Shown here in pieces: positions 1 through 9,189 of a stretch of DNA of 64,000 nt; within the stretch, counting starts at the first letter, position 1, and each line of letters opens with the position of its first letter. A program made the translations under genes and the position numbers. The notes under the pieces were generated by a model that worked only from the letters and a program-made list of their open reading frames with translations, did no database searches and was not told the origin of the DNA. Origin of the DNA: Elusimicrobiota bacterium (GTDB lineage Bacteria > Elusimicrobiota > UBA8919); the NCBI GenBank assembly GCA_028718185.1, contig JAQUMH010000001.1, positions 777,186-841,185 of the forward strand, in the 5' to 3' direction.

Positions 1-109
1 TATAGATAATTTCTTTTGTATCTTTATTTTCAATAACTCTTCTTACGACTTCTGAAAAAGTTTTAGAAGAAATTAATAATATAAGCAAAAACACAAATAT
101 TCTTTTCAT
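1..109 (-). CDS. N-terminal fragment of a secreted protein (runs off the window)
   Basis: This is an open frame from the ATG at 109 to the window edge, 36 codons. It begins with Lys-Arg, then a hydrophobic run (IFVFLLILLISS) and a polar segment starting TFSEVVRR, which is the layout of a Sec signal peptide. A GAAGAG purine stretch lies just upstream of the ATG. The rest of the gene is outside the window, so no function can be given. It is divergent from the lipoprotein gene that starts at 306. Confidence 0.6.
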   Translation of the reverse strand, partial: MKRIFVFLLILLISSKTFSEVVRRVIENKDTKEIIY

Positions 110-197
110 ATTCACTCTTCCACTTTATCTAAAAAATCCCCATAGTGATAATTCTACTTATATTTTATATTATTTTCAAGAAAAACAAATAAATTTC

Positions 198-226
198 TTG
201 ACAACTTATCGATATTTATCTATAAT
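198..226 (+). promoter_or_regulatory. sigma-70 promoter of the CsgG-like lipoprotein gene
   Basis: TTGACA at 198-203 and TATAAT at 221-226 are separated by 17 bp, a perfect consensus. Transcription would start near 233, giving a leader of about 70 nt before the ATG at 306. Confidence 0.8.
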
Positions 227-305
227 TTTACTTTAAGAGTTCTATATAACTTAAGATAATCATAAATAGTTGGAAAGAACCAAATCAGAAAAGGAGAAAA
301 CAATC

Positions 306-1310
306 ATGGACAGATGTAATTGGAAAATTGTAGCGTTATTTTTTTGTTGTTTGGTATTAGCCGGGTGTGCTGCTTCTCAAATTACTTTAAATCCTCAAAC
401 AAACATAAAGGAATTCAGGAAAATTGCGGTTGTAGGTCCTAATACTACACCTGAAGTTCTAGTAGCTGCAGGATTATGGGAAGCAGATTTAATGGCCCTG
501 GGTTTTACTGTAGTAGACAGAGGAAATATTGATACTCTTTTGAAAGAACAAGGACTTTCTTTATCAGGAGTAACCAAATCCGAGCAGTCAATGAAGATAG
601 GTAGTTTGCTCGGAGTCGATGGGATACTTTACGTTGACAAAGGTATTTCAGAAAAATTTACAGGGAAATGCGGACAGGTCCACCTGGTAGATGCTAACAC
701 CGGGAAAGTTGTTTTTGTGGGTTATCCCACCGATATATATGATTTATATACTCCATTAAGACAAACACTTAAAAAAATGAAATGGGAACACTTTATGAAA
801 AATCCATTTTACACTTCACAATCATACCTCATTGGAAAAGAATATTTAGATGATAGAAATAATATCAGTGTTGACAGATTTAAATATACATGGCCGGAAG
901 ATTTTGACCAGGATTCTATCCAGAAAGTTGCTATTTCGCCAAACATAAAACATGATTTAATGGCTGCTCTCATATCGATTGGTTACGATATAATTGAGAG
1001 ACCCCAGCTTGAAAGAATCCTCAAGGAAGCCGGTCTTTCAGCAACAGGCATAATTTCTTCAGTCGACATGAAAAAAATTAATCAAATTTCAGGGATAGAC
1101 GGTATGGTTTTCAGCGAGCAAGTCAGAGAAAATATTCCGGGACAGGGATACATCAATTATCATTTCATAAAAATGGTTAAACTTGACACGGGATCGATTG
1201 CATGGTCCGTAAGGATCTTCGATTTCAAGCAGCTATCTACCGAGGAAGAAATTAGCGATTTACTAAAAACAATTCATAAGAAAATCAATAAACTTAAGAA
1301 GAAAAAATAG
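306..1310 (+). CDS. lipoprotein with two CsgG-like domains
   Basis: This is a 334-residue predicted lipoprotein. The N-terminus has a signal peptide with the lipobox LAGC (lipidated Cys21), so it should be membrane anchored outside the cytoplasm. Residues about 39-136 resemble the CsgG/curli-secretion family core (VVDRGNIDTLLKEQGLSLSG followed by an IGSLLGVDGILYV strand). Residues about 206-300 repeat the same pattern (IIERPQLERILKEAGLSATG, then ISGIDGMVFS). The start at 306 is chosen because AAAGGAG lies just before it and the signal peptide begins there; an upstream in-frame ATG at 270 lacks this. It has its own consensus promoter and converges on trpF. No other curli gene is nearby, so a role in envelope assembly or secretion is inference. 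Confidence 0.75.
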   Translation: MDRCNWKIVALFFCCLVLAGCAASQITLNPQTNIKEFRKIAVVGPNTTPEVLVAAGLWEADLMALGFTVVDRGNIDTLLKEQGLSLSGVTKSEQSMKIGSLLGVDGILYVDKGISEKFTGKCGQVHLVDANTGKVVFVGYPTDIYDLYTPLRQTLKKMKWEHFMKNPFYTSQSYLIGKEYLDDRNNISVDRFKYTWPEDFDQDSIQKVAISPNIKHDLMAALISIGYDIIERPQLERILKEAGLSATGIISSVDMKKINQISGIDGMVFSEQVRENIPGQGYINYHFIKMVKLDTGSIAWSVRIFDFKQLSTEEEISDLLKTIHKKINKLKKKK

Positions 1311-1317
1311 ATCTTTT

Positions 1318-1983
1318 TTATATTTTTTTTACTGCCTTGACAAATGCAAGAACTTTGTCGTAGTCCTTACGAGTGGGGGTCCTTTCAACACCCGAACAAA
1401 CATCTACAGCGTATGGTTCAACTTTTTTTATTGCATCGGATACATTCTCAGGAGTTAAACCGCCGGATAGAAAAACAGGTTTCCCTAACTTTTTTATTTC
1501 CACAGCTAAATCCCAGTTAAAAGTTTGCCCGGTACCTCCCAAAACACTTTCTATAAAAGTATCAAGTAAAAAATAATCCACATTTTGGTAATTAGCCATC
1601 TGTTCAGTTTGTAAATTATCTCCAATACGAAAAGCTTTTATAATCTGCATCTTGTCTTCCCAAAGTATATTCGCAGGGACAGAACTCACAATTTTTTCTT
1701 TAAGTTCGCTGCAATATTCCGGAGTTTCGCTGCCGTGCAACTGAACAAGTCTTAATTTTGCCTTTTTTACAACTTTCAATACCGTTTCAATTTCTTCATC
1801 AACAAAAACACCAACCAACTTCACAAATTCCGGCAATGAAGAAGCAATTTTTGCTGCCATACTAATTGAAATTTTACGAGGACTATTTTTATAAAAGTTA
1901 AGTCCTATAAAATCTACACCCATATTCGCAGCCCATAAAGCATCCTTATCGTTGGTAACACCACAAATTTTTATTTTTGTCAT
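1318..1983 (-). CDS. trpF: phosphoribosylanthranilate isomerase
   Basis: This 221-residue (beta/alpha)8 enzyme converts N-(5'-phosphoribosyl)anthranilate to CdRP, the third step of tryptophan synthesis. The N-terminus is typical (KIKICGVTN, with catalytic Cys). FIGLNFY, VQLHGSE and the phosphate-binding end (FLSGGLTPENV, DVCSGVE) follow in family order. The ATG at 1983 is preferred over an in-frame start at 2076, because the extra 31 residues come from repeat DNA (the palindromic element at 2030-2161) and match nothing in the family. It is the last gene of the trp run, separated from trpB by about 220 bp of repeat-filled DNA. Confidence 0.93.
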   Translation of the reverse strand: MTKIKICGVTNDKDALWAANMGVDFIGLNFYKNSPRKISISMAAKIASSLPEFVKLVGVFVDEEIETVLKVVKKAKLRLVQLHGSETPEYCSELKEKIVSSVPANILWEDKMQIIKAFRIGDNLQTEQMANYQNVDYFLLDTFIESVLGGTGQTFNWDLAVEIKKLGKPVFLSGGLTPENVSDAIKKVEPYAVDVCSGVERTPTRKDYDKVLAFVKAVKKI

Positions 1984-2029
1984 TTTTTCACCTTCACAAC
2001 CAAAGAGACTATGCCATAACTCACAATTT

Positions 2030-2161
2030 GTCATTGCGAGAACCAATTTATTGGTTCGTGGCAATCCCGTCTTCAACAGACTACATTTTATGAGATTGCC
2101 CCATGAATGGGATCTTCGACTTCGCTATTGCCTGCCTACCGTCAGGCAGGCTCGCAATGAC
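2030..2161. repeat. palindromic GTCATTGCGAG element
   Basis: The outer ends are exact inverted copies, GTCATTGCGAG at 2030-2040 and CTCGCAATGAC at 2151-2161. Further internal palindromes are present (CCTGCCTACCGTCAGGCAGG around 2130-2150). It sits between trpB and trpF. A related copy occurs at 53411-53496 and a half copy lies inside hisD. This looks like a MITE- or REP-type dispersed element. Confidence 0.8.
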
Positions 2162-2207
2162 ATTACTACACAGTTTGCTTAGATTTGCTACTGCTTACAA
2201 GTTACAA

Positions 2208-3560
2208 TTATATCACCGGGACTTCTTTTAATGCTTTTTTTATTTCCTCATCCGGAAGTTCATAGTCTTGTAATTTTTTATTTAAATACGCATCATAAGC
2301 CGATAAATCAAAGTGCCCGTGTCCGGAGAAATTGAAGACTATACATTTTGCTTCATTTTTCTCACGACATCTTATAGCTTCATCAATTACACATTTTATT
2401 GCATGTGCAGTTTCCGGTGCCGGCAAAAAACCTTCCGTTTTTGCAAATAAAAGTGCAGATTCAAAAACGGCATTTTGCGGATATGCAACTGCTTCAATAA
2501 TTTTCTTATTGACAAGCAGTGAAAGAAGCGGAGAATCGCCGTGATATCTTAGACCGCCGGCATGAATTGCCGGTGGAATAAAAGAATGCCCTAACGTATA
2601 CATTTTCATAAGAGGTGTAAGCTTAGCGACATCACCATAATCATACCTAAAAGGTCCTTTTGTAAGAGTAGGGCATGATGTCGGTTCAACAGCAATCATC
2701 CTGATAGGTTTACCTTTAAGTTTTTGCGGTACGAACGGAAAAACAAAACCGCTAAAATTACTTCCTCCGCCGACACAACCAATTAAAATATCCGGTTTTT
2801 CACCCGCAATTTTCAACTGTTTTTCAGTTTCAAGTCCGATGATTGTCTGGTGCAGCATCACATGGTTCAAAACACTGCCAAGGGCATATTTTGTATCATT
2901 ATGTGTCGCTGCATCTTCTACCGCTTCGGAAATTGCAATTCCAAGCGACCCTGGTGAGTTAGGATCTTTTTTCAGAACTTCCCGTCCGGAATTAGTTAAA
3001 TTGGTCGGTGACGGATAAACCGTTGCACCCCACGTTTGCATCATTATTTTTCTGTAAGGTTTTTGTTCATATGAAACTTTCACCATATAAACGGTACATT
3101 CAAGTCCAAACAAATTACAAGCAAATGAAAGTGCGCTTCCCCATTGACCTGCACCTGTTTCAGTTGCCAATCGTTTAACACCTTCCTTTTTGTTGTAATA
3201 AGCCTGGGCAACCGCAGTATTCGGTTTATGGCTTCCTGCAGGAGAAATAGATTCATTCTTAAAATATATTCTTGCAGGAGTTTTTAAGAACTTTTCAAGC
3301 CGTTTTGCCCTATGCAAAGGTGATGGTCTCCACATTTTATATATATCAATTAATTCGTCAGGTATTTCTATCCATCTTTCTTGAGACACTTCCTGTTTAA
3401 TCAACTCCATTGGAAAAATAGCCGCTAAATCCTGGGGTCCAATCGGCTTTTTTGTCTGTGGATTAATCGGTGGCGCCAAAGGTTCCGGCAAATCTGCCTG
3501 AACGTTATACCATTTCTGGGGCATTTCCTTTTCCGACAAAAAAATCTTTACATCTTCCAT
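2208..3560 (-). CDS. trpB: tryptophan synthase beta chain, TrpB2 type
   Basis: This 450-residue PLP enzyme makes tryptophan from indole and serine (or an activated serine). The PLP lysine lies in SHKPN (about residue 112), followed by [11 protein letters not shown] and the phosphate-binding GGGSN. The longer N-terminal region (about 80 residues rich in proline before WRPSPL) and the SHKPN wording mark the TrpB2 subfamily rather than the normal trpA-partnered TrpB1. The ATG at 3560 has a strong AAAGGAGG site. No trpA lies in the window. Some characterised TrpB2 enzymes act without TrpA and can use O-phosphoserine; whether this one does is unknown. Confidence 0.92.
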   Translation of the reverse strand: MEDVKIFLSEKEMPQKWYNVQADLPEPLAPPINPQTKKPIGPQDLAAIFPMELIKQEVSQERWIEIPDELIDIYKMWRPSPLHRAKRLEKFLKTPARIYFKNESISPAGSHKPNTAVAQAYYNKKEGVKRLATETGAGQWGSALSFACNLFGLECTVYMVKVSYEQKPYRKIMMQTWGATVYPSPTNLTNSGREVLKKDPNSPGSLGIAISEAVEDAATHNDTKYALGSVLNHVMLHQTIIGLETEKQLKIAGEKPDILIGCVGGGSNFSGFVFPFVPQKLKGKPIRMIAVEPTSCPTLTKGPFRYDYGDVAKLTPLMKMYTLGHSFIPPAIHAGGLRYHGDSPLLSLLVNKKIIEAVAYPQNAVFESALLFAKTEGFLPAPETAHAIKCVIDEAIRCREKNEAKCIVFNFSGHGHFDLSAYDAYLNKKLQDYELPDEEIKKALKEVPVI

Positions 3561-3586
3561 AAACCCTCCTTTTAAAATAAGCGACT

Positions 3587-3722
3587 TAGTCGCAGATTAC
3601 ATACACCCCGAACCGATACTGGTTCAGGGCAGGAATTTCTAAATGAGATTACACAGATGACTAAAAATTGTGTTTTAATCTATAATCTGACTTTTAATCA
3701 ATGTAATCAAGAGCAAAACCCT
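3587..3722. repeat. word-like repeat DNA (CGCAGATTAC family)
   Basis: The gap between trpC and trpB holds variants of the words CGCAGATTAC, GATTACACAGAT and AATCTGACTTTTAATC, plus a small palindrome (CCGAACCGATACTGGTTCAGG). The same words recur at 9133-9190, 35112-35205 and 44620-44667. No gene is seen here. Confidence 0.6.
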
Positions 3723-3727
3723 AAAAT

Positions 3728-4510
3728 CTAATCAACCGGAAAAAGTTCCGCAATTGATTTAGTAATATTTTGCGACTCCATAAAATGTTGCCCTATCAAA
3801 ACAGCGTTTACGCCGATTGTTTTTAACATATCTATATCTTCTTTCTTTTTAATCCCGCTTTCAGAAACAACAACTTTATTTTTTGGAATTTTCGGTTTAA
3901 GTTTTAAAGTCGTACCTATATCAACTGATAAATCAGCAAGATTCCTATTGTTTATACCGATAATTTCCGCGTCAACTGCAAGGGCAGATTTTAGCTCCTC
4001 TTGCGTGTGAATTTCTACGATTACCGATAGATTCAGTTTTTTCGCAATATTCAAAAAATACCTTACTCTTTCCTCGCCCAGAATCGCCATTATCAAAAGA
4101 ATTGCATCGGCATTAAAATATCTAGACTCGTAAATTTGATACTCGTCAATTATAAAGTCCTTTCTTAAAACGGGAAGCAAAGATGATTGTTTTACGATAT
4201 TAATATAAGAAATATTACCCTGAAAATACTTTGTTTCCGTAAGGACAGATATTGCATCAACATACGACTCTTCATATTGCTTTGCGATTTTTTTAACGTT
4301 AAAATTTTTAACTATCTCCCCTGCAGAAGGCGATGCCTTTTTTATTTCAGCAATCAAATTCAGACGGTCAGGCTTGGATATCGCTAAAGTAAAATCCCTG
4401 GGAAGAGATAACTTTTCAATCCCGGACAAAATATTTTTCAGTGGCAGTCGCTTTTTTGCATGTTCAACTTCTAATTTTTTATATTCGACAATCTCACTAA
4501 GTATGTTCAT
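3728..4510 (-). CDS. trpC: indole-3-glycerol phosphate synthase
   Basis: This 260-residue monofunctional enzyme closes the indole ring from CdRP, with loss of CO2 and water. Family motifs in order are [15 protein letters not shown] (substrate-binding Lys), [37 protein letters not shown] and VVSESGI. Its ATG overlaps the trpD stop by 4 bp (ATGA type), so the two are translationally coupled. Length and motifs are normal, with no TrpF fusion; trpF is separate at 1318-1983. Confidence 0.96.
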   Translation of the reverse strand: MNILSEIVEYKKLEVEHAKKRLPLKNILSGIEKLSLPRDFTLAISKPDRLNLIAEIKKASPSAGEIVKNFNVKKIAKQYEESYVDAISVLTETKYFQGNISYINIVKQSSLLPVLRKDFIIDEYQIYESRYFNADAILLIMAILGEERVRYFLNIAKKLNLSVIVEIHTQEELKSALAVDAEIIGINNRNLADLSVDIGTTLKLKPKIPKNKVVVSESGIKKKEDIDMLKTIGVNAVLIGQHFMESQNITKSIAELFPVD

Positions 4511-5559
4511 TTTGCTGTATGTTTTTTCAGTTCATCCAATTTTCTCAATGCTTTGCCCATATCTATTGACTTTTCTGCAAGTTCAATACCGGCTTTAAAA
4601 TCTTTTGATTTTCCTGCTGCTGTAAGCACTACTGCTGCATTTAACAAAACGATATCTCTTTTGGGTCCTTTTTTACCTTCGAGAATATCCATTATTATTT
4701 TTGCATTTTCTTTTGCATCTCCGCCTGCTATATCTTCAGGTTCAGCTTCTTTTAATCCAAAATCTTTGGGTGTTATAGTATATGTTTTTATTTCACCGTT
4801 TTTTAGTTCTGAAACACGTGTTTTGCCTGTAATCGAAATTTCATCAACTGAATCCATACCATGTACGACAAAAGCACTTTTGGAACCGAGATTTTTTAAT
4901 ACAAAAGCAAGCGTTTCTGTTAATTCAGGGGAATAAACTCCTAATACCTGAACATTTGCACCTGCCGGGTTGGTAAGAGGTCCTAAAATATTGAAAATTG
5001 TTCTGATGCCTATTTGTCTTCTTGGTCCGATAGCATATTTCATTGCAGAGTGAAGAAGCGGTGCATATAAAAAACCAATCCCGATTTTATTTATACATTC
5101 TTCAACCTTTTGGGAAGATATTTCCAGGTTTACTCCAAGTTCTTCAAGGACATCGGCACTTCCGCATTTTGATGAGACAGCACGATTCCCGTGTTTTGCA
5201 ACTACAACATTACAACCTGCTACTACAAATGCTGTTGCTGTCGACACGTTAAAAGTTTTAGTCTTATCTCCTCCGGTACCACAAGTATCAACAACCGTCT
5301 CCCAGTCAATGTTTATCTCGTCCCTGTCAATATCAACGACATGTTTTTGTACGGTGATTTTCGTAGCATGTTCACGCATAACTTTTGCGCAACCGGTTAT
5401 TTCCTCGACCGTTTCACCTTTCATTCTAAGTGCCGTGATAAACGATGCTATCTGTGCCTCTGTCGTTTGTCCTGTCATTATTTCAGTCATTACTTCTATC
5501 GCTTCTTTTTCCGATAAGTTTTCTTTTTGTACAATTTTTGAAATTGCTTCTTTAATCAT
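4507..5559 (-). CDS. trpD: anthranilate phosphoribosyltransferase
   Basis: This 350-residue enzyme transfers phosphoribose from PRPP to anthranilate. The PRPP-binding motif [14 protein letters not shown] is followed by [21 protein letters not shown] and GPLTNPAG. The ATG at 5559 is chosen because GGGAGAAGTT precedes it and the family begins with the helix that follows ([19 protein letters not shown]); an in-frame ATG 24 bp upstream has no such support. About 13 extra residues (around [14 protein letters not shown]) lie just before the CGTGG motif. It overlaps trpC by 4 bp. Confidence 0.95.
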   Translation of the reverse strand: MIKEAISKIVQKENLSEKEAIEVMTEIMTGQTTEAQIASFITALRMKGETVEEITGCAKVMREHATKITVQKHVVDIDRDEINIDWETVVDTCGTGGDKTKTFNVSTATAFVVAGCNVVVAKHGNRAVSSKCGSADVLEELGVNLEISSQKVEECINKIGIGFLYAPLLHSAMKYAIGPRRQIGIRTIFNILGPLTNPAGANVQVLGVYSPELTETLAFVLKNLGSKSAFVVHGMDSVDEISITGKTRVSELKNGEIKTYTITPKDFGLKEAEPEDIAGGDAKENAKIIMDILEGKKGPKRDIVLLNAAVVLTAAGKSKDFKAGIELAEKSIDMGKALRKLDELKKHTAK

Positions 5560-5633
5560 AACTTCTCCCGAATGATACATCACAAATTGTTTAACGAATG
5601 GTCACGAATAAAATCAATCAAAACTTGTGCTGT

Positions 5634-5674
5634 AGAAAATTTTTCAATAGTTTCTTTCCCGGCTTTGTTAATAT
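5634..5674. repeat. direct repeat copy A: displaced 3' end of trpG
   Basis: These 41 bp are identical to 6543-6583, which lie inside the 3' end of trpG. On the minus strand they read [14 protein letters not shown], then QHKF and a TGA stop, so this is a second, detached trpG C-terminus next to trpD. It begins one base after the stop codon of the CPBP gene (5676). The two copies bracket that gene exactly. Confidence 0.9.
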
Positions 5675-5675
5675 G

Positions 5676-6461
5676 TTATGAAACTGCTTTTAGTATGACT
5701 TCAACCATTGCTTCTAAATTCACTAACATATGCAAAAAAATAGTAAGATAAATAGAACCGGTTTTAAAACGGCAAAATCCAAACAACAAACCCATCAAAA
5801 AAATTGTCACTATCTCATATAATCCATACTGTAAATGTAATGATGCCCAAATCAAAGAGGTGATGATTATAGCTCCCACTATTTTCAAACGGGAGTATCT
5901 TATCCCTTCAAACAGAAAACCACGAAAAACTATTTCTTCGTAAATAGGTGCCATAATTACAACTACAATAAATAATAAAAGCGGGGAACGACTGGTTTTA
6001 TATAAATCCACTAAATATTGAGAAGCAAACGGTCTTTTTATAATTATCTCAATAATATAGAATACTGCAATAATAATTCCGAAAGTAAGAGACCACTTTA
6101 ATGACTCTTTTTTAGTAGGTATTTTCAATCCGATATATTCTCTAATCGAAAAACTTTTACGGATTTTCATAATATAAATTAATAAAGGGCCTTGAACAAT
6201 ATATGTCACAAAAAGGTTAATATGGTCAAAATAACTGTTTTTTCCAAAAATTTTAAAATAGCCGTAACGCCCTGTTATGTAAATCGCCAACTCAATCGCG
6301 AATAAAATTAAAACAATCCTCAAGGTCATCATTAAATTCCATGGAGCAGCAACTCCAACTTCCGAGAGTTCTTGTTTTTTTAGTTCCTTAATAAATTTTA
6401 AAAAACTAGAAATAACTATGGCTATAAAAACCAGATAAAAAACAATAAATAAAATATTCAT
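5676..6461 (-). CDS. CPBP family intramembrane glutamic protease
   Basis: This 261-residue polytopic membrane protein, with about seven hydrophobic segments, belongs to the CAAX protease/Abi (CPBP) family. The catalytic signatures are EEIVFRGF (EExxxR), the second motif around LIWASLHLQYG, and HMLVN near the C-terminus (HxxxN). Substrates of bacterial members are mostly unknown. It interrupts the trp operon between trpG and trpD and is bracketed by an exact 41-bp duplication of the trpG 3' end (5634-5674 and 6543-6583). This suggests it was inserted there rather than being an original operon member. It has no obvious role in tryptophan synthesis. Confidence 0.85.
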   Translation of the reverse strand: MNILFIVFYLVFIAIVISSFLKFIKELKKQELSEVGVAAPWNLMMTLRIVLILFAIELAIYITGRYGYFKIFGKNSYFDHINLFVTYIVQGPLLIYIMKIRKSFSIREYIGLKIPTKKESLKWSLTFGIIIAVFYIIEIIIKRPFASQYLVDLYKTSRSPLLLFIVVVIMAPIYEEIVFRGFLFEGIRYSRLKIVGAIIITSLIWASLHLQYGLYEIVTIFLMGLLFGFCRFKTGSIYLTIFLHMLVNLEAMVEVILKAVS

Positions 6462-6496
6462 AAATTCAGTGCCAAGAGAAAAAACTTTATAAAATC

Positions 6497-7123
6497 CTAT
6501 TTTACTTTATCTTGCTTGCCCCTATTTTTTCTTTTTAATTCCAGAAAATTTTTCAATAGTTTCTTTCCCGGCTTTGTTAATATTGATTCAGGGTGAAATT
6601 GGATGCCCTCTACATAAACGTTGAGAGACGAGAGGTGAGAGGCGAGAAATTTCAACCGTAAGCCCATTATTTCGCCCTCTTTCGTCCATGCTGATATTTC
6701 CAGGCATTTTGGTAATGATTTTTTTTCTACGATTAGCGAATGATATCTTGTCGCTTCAAAAGGATTTTCTAAACCTTTAAATATTGTTTTGCCATCATGA
6801 TAAATTAACGATGTTTTACCATGCATAAGTTTCGGAGCATGTATTACTTTTCCTCCCATTGCCGCACCAATTGACTGGTGTCCCAGACAGACACCCAAAA
6901 TGGGTATTTTACCTGAAAAAGCTTTTACAACATCTATTGAAATTCCGGCTTCTTTCGGAGTACAAGGACCCGGAGAAATTACAATATGCGAAGGATTAAG
7001 TTTTTCAATTTCTTTTAATGTAATTTTATCATTTCTGAAAACTTCTATATCGGGATTTAACTCGCCGAGATACTGAACTAGGTTGTAGACGAAAGAATCG
7101 TAGTTATCTATTACTAATATCAC
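6497..7123 (-). CDS. trpG: anthranilate synthase glutamine amidotransferase subunit
   Basis: This 208-residue class I glutaminase feeds ammonia to TrpE. The triad is visible: Cys in [10 protein letters not shown], and His and Glu in [22 protein letters not shown] at the N-terminus and [12 protein letters not shown] are typical. About 9-10 extra residues (around [10 protein letters not shown]) sit just before [10 protein letters not shown]; they are encoded by a word-like repeat at 6620-6650. The last residues after KNFL ([14 protein letters not shown]) differ from the ending kept in the detached copy at 5634-5674 (QHKF), consistent with a later insertion downstream. It overlaps trpE by 4 bp. 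Confidence 0.95.
   Translation of the reverse strand: MILVIDNYDSFVYNLVQYLGELNPDIEVFRNDKITLKEIEKLNPSHIVISPGPCTPKEAGISIDVVKAFSGKIPILGVCLGHQSIGAAMGGKVIHAPKLMHGKTSLIYHDGKTIFKGLENPFEATRYHSLIVEKKSLPKCLEISAWTKEGEIMGLRLKFLASHLSSLNVYVEGIQFHPESILTKPGKKLLKNFLELKRKNRGKQDKVK
6543..6583. repeat. direct repeat copy B: within the 3' end of trpG
   Basis: These 41 bp are identical to 5634-5674, at an offset of exactly 909 bp. Here they encode [14 protein letters not shown] of TrpG. With copy A they flank the CPBP protease gene. Confidence 0.9.
6620..6650. repeat. in-frame word repeat inside trpG
   Basis: A run of GAGA(G/C)G-type words (GAGAGACGAGAGGTGAGAGG and onward) encodes residues around [10 protein letters not shown] of TrpG. 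These residues are absent from the usual family spacing between the MGLR strand and FHPES. Confidence 0.65.
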
Positions 7124-8604
7124 TCTAATCCTCCCTCTGCCATTTCTATCGCTTTAACCAGCGCTTTCATTTTGTTAAGTGTTTCATTGTATTCCTTTTC
7201 AGGATTAGAATCAGCAACAATTCCGGCTGCTGCCTGTATATACGCATACCCGTCTTTCATAACTGCTGTCCTTATCGTTATAGCGCTATCAAGATTACCG
7301 GAAAATCCAAAGTATCCGACAGTTCCTGCATATGGACCGCGTTTTGTTTTCTCCAGTTCGTCAATAATTTCCATCGCTCTTATTTTCGGCGCACCTGTAA
7401 CCGTGCCCGCAGGAAACGTGGCATGCAAAACGTCAAACTGGTCTAATCCGTTCCGTAATTTACCGATAACATCAGATACTATGTGCATAACATGGGAATA
7501 TTTTTCAATAACCATAAGCTCCGGAACTTTTACGGAATTAAATTCGCTGATTCTGCCAAGATCGTTTCTGGCCAAGTCAACCAGCATTATATGTTCTGCT
7601 TTCTCTTTAGGGTCAGAAAGTAATTCCTTTTGTAAAACTTCGTCTTCGTCTTTATTTTTTCCCCGTTTAATTGTACCTGCTATAGGACGTATCTCTACTT
7701 TTTTATCTTCCAGACGCACCAGTATTTCAGGCGACGAACCTGCAATGTTGAGTTTGTCGAATTTCAAAAAATACATATATGGCGAAGGATTGACTATTCT
7801 CAAAGCTCTGTAAACATCAAACGGATTTGATTTTATTTTTGCTTTAAGCCGCTGTGAAATTTGAACCTGTATTATGTCTCCATCTGTAATATAATCCTTT
7901 GATATTTTCACATTTCTTTTGAATTCATTTTTTGTACAGTTGGATACAAAATTCAAAGAGGAATGTTTTTTTATATTTTTTTTAGCCGGTATAGGATTTT
8001 TCAATTTTTCGCTGATTTTGTCTATTTTTCTGAGTGCTGCTTTATAATTTTCTCTTATATTTTTTTTGCTGTCAATATGCGTATTAGAAACAATTTTTAT
8101 AATGTGCTTTAAATTGTCAAATATTAAGATAGTATCGGTAAATACAAAAAACATATCAGGAATTTTAAGATCGTCTTTTTTGATAGCCGGCAGTTTTTCA
8201 AAAAACCTTACCATTTCGTAACCTATATATCCGACCGCACCGCCGTAAAATCTTGGTAACCCGTTGATTTTTACCGGATTGTAATTTGACATAAGCTTTT
8301 TAAAATAATTAAACGGGTCTTGCTCATTTATAATTTTTGATTTACCATTTTCGATAATTTCCAAAATATTATTTTGATACTTTACTATCTTTGAAGGATT
8401 ATTTCCAAGAAATGAATATTCCCCCCATTTTTCCCCGCCTTCAATACTCTCAAGAAGATATGAATACTTTCCTTCTTCACCTTCACTTATCTTTAAAAAT
8501 GCAGAAACAGGTGTCTCTTTATCAGCAAGAATCTCCTTATAAACAGGAATTAGATTTCCCTTTTTTGATAATTTTATAAATTCAGTTAGATTTGGATAAT
8601 ACAT
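7120..8604 (-). CDS. trpE: anthranilate synthase component I
   Basis: This 494-residue chorismate-utilising enzyme makes anthranilate with ammonia from TrpG. The N-terminal feedback domain contains [18 protein letters not shown], the LLES region where tryptophan binds in the family. The catalytic C-terminal half has [60 protein letters not shown] and YAGTVGYFG. It overlaps trpG by 4 bp and follows lepB by about 20 bp. No attenuator or leader peptide was seen in the short upstream gap, so the gene is probably read from the upstream his/lepB transcript. Confidence 0.96.
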   Translation of the reverse strand: MYYPNLTEFIKLSKKGNLIPVYKEILADKETPVSAFLKISEGEEGKYSYLLESIEGGEKWGEYSFLGNNPSKIVKYQNNILEIIENGKSKIINEQDPFNYFKKLMSNYNPVKINGLPRFYGGAVGYIGYEMVRFFEKLPAIKKDDLKIPDMFFVFTDTILIFDNLKHIIKIVSNTHIDSKKNIRENYKAALRKIDKISEKLKNPIPAKKNIKKHSSLNFVSNCTKNEFKRNVKISKDYITDGDIIQVQISQRLKAKIKSNPFDVYRALRIVNPSPYMYFLKFDKLNIAGSSPEILVRLEDKKVEIRPIAGTIKRGKNKDEDEVLQKELLSDPKEKAEHIMLVDLARNDLGRISEFNSVKVPELMVIEKYSHVMHIVSDVIGKLRNGLDQFDVLHATFPAGTVTGAPKIRAMEIIDELEKTKRGPYAGTVGYFGFSGNLDSAITIRTAVMKDGYAYIQAAAGIVADSNPEKEYNETLNKMKALVKAIEMAEGGLE

Positions 8605-8623
8605 AATATATTTTAAGTTGGCG

Positions 8624-9130
8624 TCAGAACCTTATTATCTTTCCTTTTATGTTATCTTTATGCACAAAATAAATATTTTGATTTGTCTTTGCGTCAAGCC
8701 AATCCCGGGAATCGTTTGATACATCCCTGTTGTCACCTAAAACAAAGAAACAATCTTTTGGAATTTTCAATTCAGAGATTTTATCGCCTTTTAGCACTTC
8801 ATCCGGTCTGGTATGCTGAGTATATGGTTCTGTAAGCTTTTGCTCGTTAACATATACATCTTTATTTTCTATTGAAACGATATCTCCGCCGACAGCAATA
8901 ACTCTCTTAACTAAATCTTTCTCTTCAGATACAGGCGATTTGAAAACGATAATCTCATTACGATACGGCTGTCTGAAATAATATGTAACTTTATCTACAA
9001 AAAAATGGTCATTTAGCTGTAATGTCGGAAACATGGAGTCTGATGCAATATAAATCCCTTCAAATAAAAATGTTCTAATAATAATTGCAATTACAGCAGC
9101 AATAAAAACTAAACGTAAAATTCGCTTCAT
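8624..9130 (-). CDS. lepB: signal peptidase I
   Basis: This 168-residue membrane-anchored serine protease cleaves Sec signal peptides. One N-terminal transmembrane segment (residues about 5-20) is followed by the catalytic serine box SDSMFPT (Ser32), the lysine box VKRVIAVGGD and the conserved LGDNRDVSNDSRDW. It is at the short end for the family, as in many non-proteobacterial SPases. It lies between hisI and trpE, preceded by about 60 bp of repeat words (GCTGATTACACTGATT). It carries no tie to amino-acid synthesis beyond shared transcription. Confidence 0.94.
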   Translation of the reverse strand: MKRILRLVFIAAVIAIIIRTFLFEGIYIASDSMFPTLQLNDHFFVDKVTYYFRQPYRNEIIVFKSPVSEEKDLVKRVIAVGGDIVSIENKDVYVNEQKLTEPYTQHTRPDEVLKGDKISELKIPKDCFFVLGDNRDVSNDSRDWLDAKTNQNIYFVHKDNIKGKIIRF

Positions 9131-9132
9131 TT

Positions 9133-9189
9133 TTTAAACGCTGATTACACTGATTAAAAAAAACGATTACATGGATATTTATCTGTGAT
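9133..9189. repeat. word-like repeat DNA (CTGATTACA family)
   Basis: The gap between hisI and lepB holds GCTGATTACACTGATT, GATTACATGG and ATCTGTGATT. These are variants of the words also found at 3587-3722, 35112-35205 and 44620-44667. Confidence 0.55.

Noticed and set aside
1311-1330. Bidirectional terminator between the lipoprotein gene and trpF
   Set aside because: Only an A/T stem (AAAAAATAGATCTTTTTT) is present; too weak to list as a terminator with confidence.
1984-2076. N-terminal extension of trpF
   Set aside because: The extra 31 codons run into the palindromic element, while the ATG at 1983 starts exactly where the family does.
6497-7123. Frameshift in trpG near the GAGAGG repeat
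   Set aside because: The frame is continuous through the insert into [10 protein letters not shown], so it is an insertion and not a disruption.
8605-8623. trp leader peptide and attenuator upstream of trpE
   Set aside because: The gap to lepB is only about 20 bp; no Trp-rich leader or competing hairpins fit.
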